Source of the DNA: Chitinophaga agrisoli
GTDB lineage: Bacteria; Bacteroidota; Bacteroidia; Chitinophagales; Chitinophagaceae
Length of the DNA stretch: 64,000 nt
Direction of reading: 5' to 3'
Assembly: GCF_008386695.1 (NCBI RefSeq)
Contig: NZ_VUOC01000002.1
Span: 1,232,481-1,296,480, forward strand
In this document: piece after piece, positions 50,260-59,710 of the stretch
Layout of the letters: the number at the start of each line of letters is the position of its first letter
Position numbering within the stretch: the first letter of the stretch is position 1
The notes under the pieces: model-generated
What the model was told of the DNA's origin: nothing
What the model saw: the letters and a program-made list of their open reading frames with translations, nothing else
Databases searched by the model: none
Translations under genes and position numbers: made by a program

Positions 50260-52141
50260 GTATTAGTTTTGATGTTTGCACCGGCATAGGTATGTGTATC
50301 ACCAAACCACCTGTTGCGGGGATCATGAATTGTTGCCGATCCTGTTTGCGGAGATTTGTTCTCTCTGTCACAAATGCTTTTCCATCCGGGCTGTCTTTGA
50401 CCAATGTACTTTTATAGATTCCCGCGTCTTGCAGGAACCGTGGTTGCAGGGTAAAACGTTGTACGGTATCTGTTCCGTTGATGACCGCCACATACCAATC
50501 CTTTCCTTTGCGCCTGGCAAAAGCGGCCATTACGCCAATATCGCTGCCCGGTAATACGATGGTCTCATCCCAGGTAACCGGCAGGGTCTTTAGGAAAGGG
50601 AGGATAGGTGCATAGGTACTGTCTTCCAGTAAGGTCAGCGGGCTTTCTGCTATACACTGGAATGAAGAGTTAAAAAGGTAACAGAGCGCCAGCTGGTGCG
50701 TAAGCGTGGTATTGCCACGGTTGCTGAAAAACCCGGGTGTATAATCCCCATTCCCGCATACAAACCGTGTAAAGGGCAAGGCGGCATTATGCCAGGCCGG
50801 TATGGGCTCTTTCATAATATTGAGCTCCATGCCACGGATCCCCTCCCGCGTCATTTCATTGGGGTAGGTATGGCTTTCGCCGGTGGGCGCCTGGCAGCCG
50901 TGGAAGTTTACCATCAACCTGCGGGCAGCGGCTGCCTGTAGCAGGCCTTCTTCAAAGTTGATGAGGTCCATGGCCTCGCTGTTCATAAAATCTGTTTTAA
51001 TGCCTACCGCGCCAGCCATGGCTACGCTATCTAAAAAGACGTTGCGCTGTACGCTATCCCTTATTTCCTTTGAATGTTTCCATACCCATACCCCTACACC
51101 GGTTTGCGCAGCGCTGTCGCAAAGGGATTTTAACTGTTGCCATTTATGGGGCCATTTGGTTTCCCAGCCTTCATCTATAAGCGTATATTCAAATGAGAGC
51201 GCTGCCGCTGCGTGGATGAAACGCAACTCTTCTGCAGGCTCCATATAATGCGTATTGCGGGTGATCCAGCTCCATACGCTCCTGCCGGGTTTTATATACG
51301 TTTTATCCGCAAACAGAACAGGATCAGGCTGCGGGTTTAGCGCGGCGATCACCTGGTTATTTACCAGCCCGTTCAGGTTATTGGCATACAGTATTACGCG
51401 CCAGGGTGTAACCAGTTTACCTTTTACGGCAAAACCTTTGTCGCCTTCCGTAAAGTTCACCTGTAAAGTATTATTACCGGTTGCTTTTAAGCGCATGCCA
51501 CTGTAGTTATATAAGGCGGCTTCTGTTAATACGGCATATTGTTTATGCGGCAATTCGATCACCAGCGGTTTACCTTGTACCGGGCCTTGCGAAGACACGG
51601 TGGGCAATTGCTCAACGGTGGTACGCTGCCACAGGCCGGCGTAGGATTGCAGCTTCCAGCTGCTGTTGCGCTCAAAATACCATACACCTGCGGCGGGTGG
51701 CAGGGTAAAACTGGTCAGCTCCTGTGTCACCTGTTTATCTTCCGGCCCGCCGATCACATAACGGAAGGCGGCGCCGTTATCAAACATGCGGCATTCCAGG
51801 GTATAGGCCCCTTCTTTTTCCTGTACGGTAATAGTATAGGCGAGGCTGTTGGCATGGACAAAAGGCCGGTGGGAAATGGTTAGCTGCCGCACCTGCGTAC
51901 CGGCTGTGCGGCCGTTCACCTGTATACCCAGCTGCGAGGGAGCGATCAACAACTGTGCGACGTGTTGTACCTGGTACAATAAATAACCGTTGCGGGTAAA
52001 CAGTTTTGCAAGCAATTGCTGATGCGGGCTTTTCAGCAGCAGCGTATCTGCCGCGCGTACATACAACGGGCATAAAAAAGCCATGGCTGTTATGCAGCTT
52101 AGTAAATGTGTTCTTATGATATTGTACCAGTTGTTTTTCAA
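50237..52141 (-). CDS. GH97 family glycosidase
   Basis: A 634-residue exported protein. The N-terminal beta-sandwich shows YTLECRMFDNGAAFRYVI; the TIM barrel shows YTLIDEGWETKWPHKW near 315, VGIKTDFMNSEAMD (Asp near 383), and LMVNFHGCQAPTGESHTYPNEMTREGIRGME near 405-440, the GH97 signature. An Asp in the KTDF position suits the retaining GH97 subgroup such as BtGH97b (alpha-galactosidase) rather than inverting SusB, though specificity stays open. It overlaps paralogue 1 by 23 bp, within PUL2. Confidence 0.88.
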   Translation of the reverse strand: MKNNWYNIIRTHLLSCITAMAFLCPLYVRAADTLLLKSPHQQLLAKLFTRNGYLLYQVQHVAQLLIAPSQLGIQVNGRTAGTQVRQLTISHRPFVHANSLAYTITVQEKEGAYTLECRMFDNGAAFRYVIGGPEDKQVTQELTSFTLPPAAGVWYFERNSSWKLQSYAGLWQRTTVEQLPTVSSQGPVQGKPLVIELPHKQYAVLTEAALYNYSGMRLKATGNNTLQVNFTEGDKGFAVKGKLVTPWRVILYANNLNGLVNNQVIAALNPQPDPVLFADKTYIKPGRSVWSWITRNTHYMEPAEELRFIHAAAALSFEYTLIDEGWETKWPHKWQQLKSLCDSAAQTGVGVWVWKHSKEIRDSVQRNVFLDSVAMAGAVGIKTDFMNSEAMDLINFEEGLLQAAAARRLMVNFHGCQAPTGESHTYPNEMTREGIRGMELNIMKEPIPAWHNAALPFTRFVCGNGDYTPGFFSNRGNTTLTHQLALCYLFNSSFQCIAESPLTLLEDSTYAPILPFLKTLPVTWDETIVLPGSDIGVMAAFARRKGKDWYVAVINGTDTVQRFTLQPRFLQDAGIYKSTLVKDSPDGKAFVTERTNLRKQDRQQFMIPATGGLVIHIPMPVQTSKLIHEKAIIH

Positions 52142-52233
52142 TGCTTCAAATTAACGGCCGCAGCCCCGTATGTTCAAGGTTCCCGGCTACAAAAAACGGA
52201 TGGGAACATTCCCATTTACCGGGAATGTTCCCA

Positions 52234-53652
52234 TTATTGTGGCAAAGGCGTTCCCCTTAAAAGTATCTTACCGATGTACGCCACCGTGCGGTCATATTTA
52301 TCCGGATGCGCGGTGATATCTTCCAGCTGGGCGTTGCCCAGGATCTTATGTTTATCTGCTTTATCCGCGCTTAGCCGGATGGTAACGGTATGGTTACCCG
52401 GTTCCACGGTAATAAGCTCATGCTGACCGCGGTAGCGGTTATTACAATAGTTATTAAAGCGGTTAATGAGCGGGTTGCCGCCGTTATCCACCGCTTTTAA
52501 CAGGCGGGTGCCTTTAATACCCCGCTCCGCCACTTGCATAGCCTTCCCATCTACTTCGATGGTCAGTTGTCCCATTTCCGGACCGCCAATATCAAAGAAG
52601 CCGAACATGTTGCCTTTAAACCGGAAGGTAAAAGACGCGCCGGGTTGCTCCGCTTTCATCACGTAAGGGAACCATCCTTTAAACTGTTGCAGCCTGGAGC
52701 CTGCGGTCACTTCAGGGAGCCAGTCCTTACTAAAAGTAGCCAGCTGTTGCGGGTCATACATACCGGCGTCTTCCCAGTTATCTGCTATCAGGGGCGCGGG
52801 TAAGGTACTGTTGTCCTGGTTGCCGCTTATGCTCATCCGCCGCATACTATCAAATGCCCTGGCAATAGCCTCTGCGTAGAGGTTGCCGCCTGCTGCCAGG
52901 GGATGAATACCATCCGCAGAAAAAACGATCCGGTCATGGACCTGGGCAGTATCTCCTTTCCAGACCAGTTTGCCTTCTTTTTCCAGCAAGGATGCCTGCA
53001 TACCCAGCTGTACGGAGGGGAGTTGGTAATAAGCCGCTATCTTTTCCAGCCCCTGGATGTTTTCCGGGATGCTGTCTGCCGCATATATTTTCGTTTGCCC
53101 GTTATAAATGGTATAGATGAGGCAAATGTCTATAGCGGGATCATAACGCCGGATCTGCCGGATAATGCCTTCCATACCATCTGTATATGCGCCATTGGCG
53201 GCAAACTCTATAAATACCAGGTCTGGATGGTGTATTAGTAACTGTTCTTTTAATCTACAGGCGCCCAGGTCTGTACCGGTGCCAGACACGCCGGCGTTAA
53301 TGCCTTTCATGGTCACCGCCGGGAACATGGATTGGACGTAGCGCATGGTTTGCAGGCGGTAACACCAGGAGCCCTGCGTAATGCTGCCGCCTATGAAACC
53401 AACCCGTAGCGGCTGCCCGGCGGCTGCTTTCTTAAAGAAATGCGGCAGGCCGTTGCGCAAGGTATACTCTCCTGTCTGGGTAAAACCTTCCGGTGATACA
53501 AGCGGCACCTTAGCCGCATCCACGGTGAAGAATAGGGGCGAAGCGCCTTCCTGCGAGGCAGCGATCAGCCGGTTCCTTTCTGCGTCGTCTTTAGTTTGCG
53601 CAGCTGTTGTTACAGCTAGCAACAACAGGTATATGAGCAGGTATTGTTTCAT
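52234..53652 (-). CDS. SGNH/GDSL hydrolase, probable glycan esterase
   Basis: A 472-residue protein from ATG 53652 (MKQYLLIYLLLLAVTTAAQ, signal peptide). The SGNH domain has block I GFIGGSITQGS with Ser90, then VSGTGTDLGACRLKEQLLIHHPDLVFIEFAANGAY, and the catalytic Asp-His in ADGIHPLAAGG near 265. A C-terminal beta-rich region (about 295-470) resembles a binding module. In PULs such enzymes remove acetyl or other ester groups from glycans; here that is inference. It lies 22 nt after paralogue 2 and 92 nt before GH97. Confidence 0.85.
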   Translation of the reverse strand: MKQYLLIYLLLLAVTTAAQTKDDAERNRLIAASQEGASPLFFTVDAAKVPLVSPEGFTQTGEYTLRNGLPHFFKKAAAGQPLRVGFIGGSITQGSWCYRLQTMRYVQSMFPAVTMKGINAGVSGTGTDLGACRLKEQLLIHHPDLVFIEFAANGAYTDGMEGIIRQIRRYDPAIDICLIYTIYNGQTKIYAADSIPENIQGLEKIAAYYQLPSVQLGMQASLLEKEGKLVWKGDTAQVHDRIVFSADGIHPLAAGGNLYAEAIARAFDSMRRMSISGNQDNSTLPAPLIADNWEDAGMYDPQQLATFSKDWLPEVTAGSRLQQFKGWFPYVMKAEQPGASFTFRFKGNMFGFFDIGGPEMGQLTIEVDGKAMQVAERGIKGTRLLKAVDNGGNPLINRFNNYCNNRYRGQHELITVEPGNHTVTIRLSADKADKHKILGNAQLEDITAHPDKYDRTVAYIGKILLRGTPLPQ

Positions 53653-53674
53653 TATTGATCTTACTTTACGTTTA

Positions 53675-56600
53675 TTATTGTGCACCATCAAATACTACGG
53701 TTCCTTCGTCTGTTTCGCCGCTGTCTGTTCTCAGCTTCACTTTCACGGTTACTGCTTCCTGCGCGTTCAGTGGGTGTACAGACCATTCATAGGGATAGCT
53801 TGTAACGGTTGTTTCTGTGTTGTTCACCAGCACAGTGCATTGCAGCGCGCCGGCCGGTTGCGATTCCAGGTAACCATAGATGCTGTCCCATCCAAATGGG
53901 GAGCGGATACGGAATACATAACATTTACCTATGCCCGCTCCCAATTGTAATACCTGCATGCCGTTCTTTACCGGCGGTATGGGCTTGTTGGCGGTCTTTG
54001 CCGCCAGCGGAAAAGAAATGACCGTATAACCGTGCGCAGGTAGCGTAACTGCCAGCTGGCGTTGCTGCATGGGTACCTGTTTCTTATCGGTCGCATAAAC
54101 AGTAGCAGGGGTATTATCCTTTACAGGCGTCTCCGCTCCCATTTGGATATGGGCAGCGGACTGGCCAGATGATTCATTCAGTAGTATGAGCCAGAAACGA
54201 TCATCGCCCACTGCGGTCACATAGTTCAGCGCGGGGTTATCGATCGTTAGCAGCCCTTTTTTCATCCATAGATGTACAGTGCTATCACCCATTATAGTTC
54301 CGGTGCCGCCGCCAAAGACCCGGTTGTTGAACCATACAAAACCATCCTGTTTACCGTAAGGAAAATACACGTTGCCACCGGAACGCTGTATCGCTTCCGT
54401 TACCAGGTAATCCAGCGTAAATGCCAGGTGTGGCGGAATATGATGATAATAAATGGAGCTTACATCCGGGCCTTTGTAAGGAAAATCCGGCTGCATGGTG
54501 ATGTTGGTAAAACCGGTGGCGTAATAACCGGGATAGTTGGTAAAGCGGCCTATTATGGCATTGCGGGCGTAAGTCTCAAAGATCTTACGATGATCGTAGC
54601 TATACAAACGCAGCAGATGCGGCGCCCAGTTGCTCATGAATACATGCCTTACCAGCTTACCCGGATCAAAGAAGGTGTAGGGCTGTTCAAAACCCAGGCC
54701 TACGGGTGATACCAGGCTCTCCGGCACTTGCTGCTCCCGCACATCGCCCTCGTGGCGGGGAAATCCAAGACGGTAATGCAACGCGCCTTTCCACCATACG
54801 GAAGTATTGCCCTCGTAGGCATTACCGGGGTGGATGGTTTGCAGCGTGTCTTTTATCGCGGGGTATACCCGTACACCGGCCAGGGTATGGAAGGCGGTTG
54901 TTTCCGCCGCTTGCAGGAAGCGGGGATCTTTTGTGAGATCATAGAGGTCCAGCAGATCCCACCAATAGGCGTAAAAGGAAGCGTTGTAAAAAGGCTGTTT
55001 GCTTAAGGGCGTGGTTTGCGCACCATACACCGCCCGGGTTATATACGCCGCCGCATCCCGTACGGTAGCATCCAGCCAATGCTGGTCTTTTGTTAAACGG
55101 TAGGCTGCCAGCTCCTGTGTCCATTCCGGTATCTGTACGGAGTAGCCGTTGGCCAGTCTTATCTTATCGCCGGGCAGGGCTACCTGTTTTAACCAGGGAT
55201 TGGCCCTGCCTAACAGTTGATCTAATCCCTCATAATAAGCGGTGGTGAATTGTGTGTTAAAAGGGCTTAGCAAAGCGACCTTCTTATTAACGGCATGGCC
55301 TGCTACAAAACGCTGGTACCCCCATCTAAACCCGTTACGCGACAATGTATATTCAATAGCCGGCAATGCCCGGCTGGTATAAAAACTTTCATCATGCGCC
55401 AGCACGGCGGCAGATACGAGGGCCAGCGGCGCTGCCTGTACTACGGTAATGAGCTGCGTTGGGTCTGCTTCTATATCATAAAAACCTTTTAGTACCGGGT
55501 CCCAGCCGGCGGCGGTATCATTACGGATAAGATCTGTGATGTTGAAGGCTGTTTCCGTTAATGAAACTGCCTGTGTGCGGTAATCCTTTACGCGATAGAT
55601 GCTGTCTGAAATATATTCCAGCGCATCATTCCAGTTGGCGGCCAAAATACCCAGCGCAAAATGGCGGGTAAGGGATTGCCCGGCCTGTACCTGTGAGTCG
55701 TTTAAACCTAATATAGGCGAACAGCTGACCGGCTGCACCTGGTTCCGTTCGTTTTTAATAGTAAAACCCATGGGCGAGGTATATGCCTGCGCCCAGTCCA
55801 GCGGAAAGCTGGCAGGCGTACCGCTGATGAAGCTGGTCATCACCCCGTTACCTTGTTTAACTTCTGCCATGGCCAATGGCTGTGGCATCATAGCGGAGGG
55901 CAGCAGTATGGGTTGCGCGGGGATACGCTGGTACTGGAACATGGGCGGCAACTGTATATTGGTCACCTTGTCCAACGGGAGCTCATTAAAGGCGGATACC
56001 ACCAGGCTATAATACCCTGTTTGTTGCGGTGTATATGTGAGCGTTAACTGCAGGTGACTGGCCCCGGCATTTAGCTGCCAGGTACCTTGCAGGGTATCGC
56101 CATCTGTTGTTTGATAGGTGACCGATAGCTTGTTTGCTGATGCTTGTTTTACCGCTATGGGCCGGCAGGCTTTTAGTGTACCTGCCAGGAAAGGATTGCG
56201 CAGGCTTTCCGGCGCCAAAACGGCAAACTTTTTTCCGCGGCTTAGAAAACTGCCATAGGAACGGGTACCGTTCCAGGAAGGGAAGAAACTGCCAAACCCG
56301 ATCTGTGGTTTGACAGCGCTTAGGAGGAACACGCGGTTCCCCTCGCTTCCCCCGGCTATAGGAATCCATTGATTGGCTGTGTTGTGAGCCGCCGCCTTAA
56401 CAGCGCTACGTGCAAAGATGCCGTTGGCGTTCTGTACAAATTGCAGGCGCAGCCGTTCATTGCTGATGGCCGCCACCACGCGGGCCGTTGACGGGATCGC
56501 CGCAGGCCCGGCAAAGGGTGGAGGCGCAGGAGGTGTATACGGCGCTGTTAATGGTTTTAGTTTATACCGCCGCAGCTCCGCCACCGGCTGCGCGTTGGGA

Positions 56601-57079
56601 TCAACATTATCTTTAGCCAGGAAGATAGCATCGCAACGTCCAAAATTGCCGCGGGTATCTTCCAGCGTTAGCACATTTTCACCCGCGGTGAGTATAGTAC
56701 TGCCTATTTTCTCCCAATAGTACCCTTCTTTGCCATGGCGGCCTGCCTCCTGTTCCACAGGTTGCTCATTCACCGCCACCCTGAACAGGCGGGTACCGGG
56801 TTTGTTGGCCGGATAATCCACCGCGCGTACCCATACCGTGTAGTTGCCTGCTGTTTTAACAGCGATCACGGTAAAGGCCGGCGCAGCCTTGCCGGAGAAA
56901 ACACGCAGTATGCTGTCGTTAGAAGCTTGCATACCAGCGGCCCTTTCTGCCTGCCATCCGCCTTTAAACTGAAAATCCTCCGCTTCCACCAGCATAGGCG
57001 TTTGCGCCAGTACTGTTGGCATATAACCTATACCGGCAAACACTGTGAGGAATAGATATATTGCTAAGTGCGTACGCAT
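53675..57079 (-). CDS. Exported toroid-like protein of PUL2, paralogue 2, with extra binding module
   Basis: A 1134-residue exported protein (MRTHLAIYLFLTVFAGIGYM leader). An N-terminal galactose-binding-like module (about 30-165; MLVEAEDFQFKGGW, AGNYTVWVRAVDYPA, ENVLTLEDTRGNFGRCDAIFLA) precedes the same beta-sandwich, toroid and beta-domain order as paralogues 1 and 3. Shared elements are YTPQQTGYYSLVV, YRLTKDQHWLDATVRDAAAYI, LLDLYDLTKDPRFLQAAETT, SNWAPHLLRLYSYD, AIIGRFTNYPGYY, HHIPPHLAFTLDYLVTEAIQRSGGNVYFP. A proline-rich linker (TPPAPPPF) joins module and body. Function not known; 3 nt after paralogue 3. Confidence 0.7.
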   Translation of the reverse strand: MRTHLAIYLFLTVFAGIGYMPTVLAQTPMLVEAEDFQFKGGWQAERAAGMQASNDSILRVFSGKAAPAFTVIAVKTAGNYTVWVRAVDYPANKPGTRLFRVAVNEQPVEQEAGRHGKEGYYWEKIGSTILTAGENVLTLEDTRGNFGRCDAIFLAKDNVDPNAQPVAELRRYKLKPLTAPYTPPAPPPFAGPAAIPSTARVVAAISNERLRLQFVQNANGIFARSAVKAAAHNTANQWIPIAGGSEGNRVFLLSAVKPQIGFGSFFPSWNGTRSYGSFLSRGKKFAVLAPESLRNPFLAGTLKACRPIAVKQASANKLSVTYQTTDGDTLQGTWQLNAGASHLQLTLTYTPQQTGYYSLVVSAFNELPLDKVTNIQLPPMFQYQRIPAQPILLPSAMMPQPLAMAEVKQGNGVMTSFISGTPASFPLDWAQAYTSPMGFTIKNERNQVQPVSCSPILGLNDSQVQAGQSLTRHFALGILAANWNDALEYISDSIYRVKDYRTQAVSLTETAFNITDLIRNDTAAGWDPVLKGFYDIEADPTQLITVVQAAPLALVSAAVLAHDESFYTSRALPAIEYTLSRNGFRWGYQRFVAGHAVNKKVALLSPFNTQFTTAYYEGLDQLLGRANPWLKQVALPGDKIRLANGYSVQIPEWTQELAAYRLTKDQHWLDATVRDAAAYITRAVYGAQTTPLSKQPFYNASFYAYWWDLLDLYDLTKDPRFLQAAETTAFHTLAGVRVYPAIKDTLQTIHPGNAYEGNTSVWWKGALHYRLGFPRHEGDVREQQVPESLVSPVGLGFEQPYTFFDPGKLVRHVFMSNWAPHLLRLYSYDHRKIFETYARNAIIGRFTNYPGYYATGFTNITMQPDFPYKGPDVSSIYYHHIPPHLAFTLDYLVTEAIQRSGGNVYFPYGKQDGFVWFNNRVFGGGTGTIMGDSTVHLWMKKGLLTIDNPALNYVTAVGDDRFWLILLNESSGQSAAHIQMGAETPVKDNTPATVYATDKKQVPMQQRQLAVTLPAHGYTVISFPLAAKTANKPIPPVKNGMQVLQLGAGIGKCYVFRIRSPFGWDSIYGYLESQPAGALQCTVLVNNTETTVTSYPYEWSVHPLNAQEAVTVKVKLRTDSGETDEGTVVFDGAQ

Positions 57080-57082
57080 GGT

Positions 57083-59707
57083 TTATTGATAGTCTATCTC
57101 TATAACATTCAGTCCGTAAGATGGTAGCTGCACATGGAGCGTGGCGCTGTTTTCCAGTTGCCGCCGTTCTCCGTTTGCGCTGATATTGTACATGCGTAAG
57201 GGTTGTAAGGTCTGGTGATCCATCACCCCGGCATAATTGACCTGTATAGTCCCCTGCTGCGGGTCATCATCGTCATTCAGCAGTAGCAGGAACAGTTTAT
57301 GTTGTGTAGTATTAATAGCGCAGTAATAATCCAGGTAAGGGTTATCCGTTTGCAGCAGGCCTTCTTTCAGTAAAAGATTGGCAGTAGTGCCGTATATATT
57401 ACCCGGCGCAAAGCCGTAGGTTTGGTGCGGCCCAACCTTAGGAGCAATAAATCCACGGGGAAATACTATTTCACCGTGAGAGCGCAGCTCCATTTCTGAC
57501 AGCAGGTAATCCGTGATCCAGCCTATCTGCCACCAGGCATGGTGTGGGTAAGGGCCTGCCCCTTTATTCATCACATCCCAATAATAAGACGCTACCCCGG
57601 TGGCCGTATCTACAAACGCATCCCGGCCCAATGCGCCGGCCCTGGCCATATCCAGGAAAAGAGAGTCGCCTGTTAATGTAAACAGCCGTACAAACATACC
57701 GGCATGGCTGGCCAGCAATATAGGGCCGCGTTTATTGGCGGAGCCCATGATACCGCCATGCTCAAAGCTGAGGCCCGCCTGGCTGATCTCCCAATCCTGC
57801 CGGGGCGTCCCATTCACTGTTTTTGCGGTATTGTTGGGAATAGGATGTGTGTAAATGGAAGTAGTGTATAACTCGGCGGTGCGGATAGCTGCCTGCAGGT
57901 ATTTATCTGCTTTGGTCAGCGCATACAGATCCAGCAATGCCTGTGCGCTTTGTCCGGTGGCAAAGTCCGGCGCAAACCGGGTATCGCCGCATACGCCCAG
58001 GAAATGCCCTTTGTCTGTGGCATTCTGGATATACCAGTCCGCACCGCGTTTAGCAGCGGCCAGGTATTTAGGATCGCCCAATATTTTATAGGCTACCAGC
58101 AGCCCGTAGAAAGTAGGGCGCAGGTCTTCTACCTCGGTAAACATTTGCCGGCCGGTACCCTGATCGTAGGCTACGGCCCATTGCCCGTTTTTACCCATCC
58201 AGCTTAGCAGGCGGTCTGCGGCTATTTGCAGCGCATGTTTTACAGCGGTATCGCCGGGGTTGAACAACAGCATATTGCCCATATCCAGCATCATGTAATA
58301 GGTAATCGCAATAGGCTCTACATAGGGGCCCCATTCTTCAGAGAAGCGTTTGCTCTTGTACAGGTAATATTGTCCGGCGGCAGCACCGTAGAAAAAGCCA
58401 GCGCTATCTTCCTGCTGCTGTAGTTTAAAATTGCGCGCATAGGGTAATCTTGTTTGACGCAGGATGGAATCGCCGGTAACGGTAGCCAGCATCCACATGG
58501 CGCCGTAGTCTGCATTCTTCATCGCGTCCTTATCAGAACCGTATACGCCACCCAGGTAGGCTTGTGCGCCTATTTCTTTCCCTTTATAGTTCTCCGTATG
58601 CCACATGGAGGTCTTATCATCCACCACATAACGGTGCATGGCGAGTATACGATTGGTAAGGGAGCGTTTGGTTTGTTTAAGCGTTAGCCCGTCATGAAAG
58701 TGGTAAATATCGTTGACTGCGTGTTTATATACCTCATACCAACCCCCATAGCGCAGGGTATAGCGGAAATTAAAACTAAGGGTGTCGCCACTCCGCAGGT
58801 AAGAGCCTTTTTCGCCCAATACAGGATGATATGCCGTAGGCGTAAGGGCCGCCTGCCGGTTCATGAGGGATAAGCCCAATAACCAGTCCAGCTGCGTATT
58901 GGTGTTTTGTACCCAGGGGTCGCGGCCCGTACCCGGCTCCGGTATTACGGCCAGGGTGAAACCTTGTTTGGTATTGATAAAGGGCGATAGGGTGGCGGCC
59001 GTTCTTTCCCTTACGATCACCGGTTTATCAGGGATACCTTGCATATATGCATAGGCTTTTATCAGATCATGTGCTATGGCATCACTTTGAAAATAGCCGG
59101 GAATGCCGCCCCATGCCAGCATATTTTCCGGTATGGTAGCCAGGGTGGGCGTTGCCAGGGAATAATAACCATCCTGCCTGGCCTGCAATTTCATATGCAC
59201 CTTTATATCCCCGGGGGACTGTTTGTCCAGTTCCCAGGCGGCGGTGATGACCGCCTTCTCATTTTCTGCTGCAAAAATGAACGGACCGGTAATGCCACCC
59301 TTCATAGCGGATGGATAAAACTGTATGGCCTCGCCGGCGGTATTCATAGGCACGGGTCGCAGCGCCTCTTCCCATACACCGGTAACATACTTGTACTGTG
59401 GCTCCGGAAAGTTTATTGCCTTGCCCTGTTTATCGTACAGGGTTAGCGGCGTATTACCTGGTTTTTCTTTTGAATACAGCAAAGTATACTCCCCGCTGCA
59501 ATGCGGGAACGTACGCCACTTTTTACCATCTTTTACGCTGATGCTTTGCAGCTGCCATTGCCCTTTATTATTGGCCCAAAGCAGCTGCAGGGAACCATTT
59601 GACAGCATAACACCCCTGACAGGGCTTGTTTGTGCAGCGGCTTGCCTGTAATACCCGCAGGCGGCCAAACATACGAATGCGATCGTTAATAACTTTCTTA
59701 CCGTCAT
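57083..59707 (-). CDS. Exported toroid-like protein of PUL2, paralogue 3
   Basis: An 874-residue exported protein (MTVRKLLTIAFVCLAACGY leader, with an AC that may be a lipobox). Beta-sandwich (about 25-330, with RQDGYYSLATPTLATIPENMLAWG), toroid (about 340-780; LVAYKILGDPKYLAAAKRGADWYI, LLDLYALTKADKYLQAAIRTAELY, SFEHGGIMG, WWQIGWITDYLLSEMELRSHGEIVFP), and a C-terminal beta-domain ending YGLNVIEIDY. It resembles paralogues 1 and 2 but is the most divergent. It is 3 nt from both the symporter and paralogue 2, so it sits mid-operon. No named family recognised. Confidence 0.7.
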   Translation of the reverse strand: MTVRKLLTIAFVCLAACGYYRQAAAQTSPVRGVMLSNGSLQLLWANNKGQWQLQSISVKDGKKWRTFPHCSGEYTLLYSKEKPGNTPLTLYDKQGKAINFPEPQYKYVTGVWEEALRPVPMNTAGEAIQFYPSAMKGGITGPFIFAAENEKAVITAAWELDKQSPGDIKVHMKLQARQDGYYSLATPTLATIPENMLAWGGIPGYFQSDAIAHDLIKAYAYMQGIPDKPVIVRERTAATLSPFINTKQGFTLAVIPEPGTGRDPWVQNTNTQLDWLLGLSLMNRQAALTPTAYHPVLGEKGSYLRSGDTLSFNFRYTLRYGGWYEVYKHAVNDIYHFHDGLTLKQTKRSLTNRILAMHRYVVDDKTSMWHTENYKGKEIGAQAYLGGVYGSDKDAMKNADYGAMWMLATVTGDSILRQTRLPYARNFKLQQQEDSAGFFYGAAAGQYYLYKSKRFSEEWGPYVEPIAITYYMMLDMGNMLLFNPGDTAVKHALQIAADRLLSWMGKNGQWAVAYDQGTGRQMFTEVEDLRPTFYGLLVAYKILGDPKYLAAAKRGADWYIQNATDKGHFLGVCGDTRFAPDFATGQSAQALLDLYALTKADKYLQAAIRTAELYTTSIYTHPIPNNTAKTVNGTPRQDWEISQAGLSFEHGGIMGSANKRGPILLASHAGMFVRLFTLTGDSLFLDMARAGALGRDAFVDTATGVASYYWDVMNKGAGPYPHHAWWQIGWITDYLLSEMELRSHGEIVFPRGFIAPKVGPHQTYGFAPGNIYGTTANLLLKEGLLQTDNPYLDYYCAINTTQHKLFLLLLNDDDDPQQGTIQVNYAGVMDHQTLQPLRMYNISANGERRQLENSATLHVQLPSYGLNVIEIDYQ

Positions 59708-59710
59708 ATA

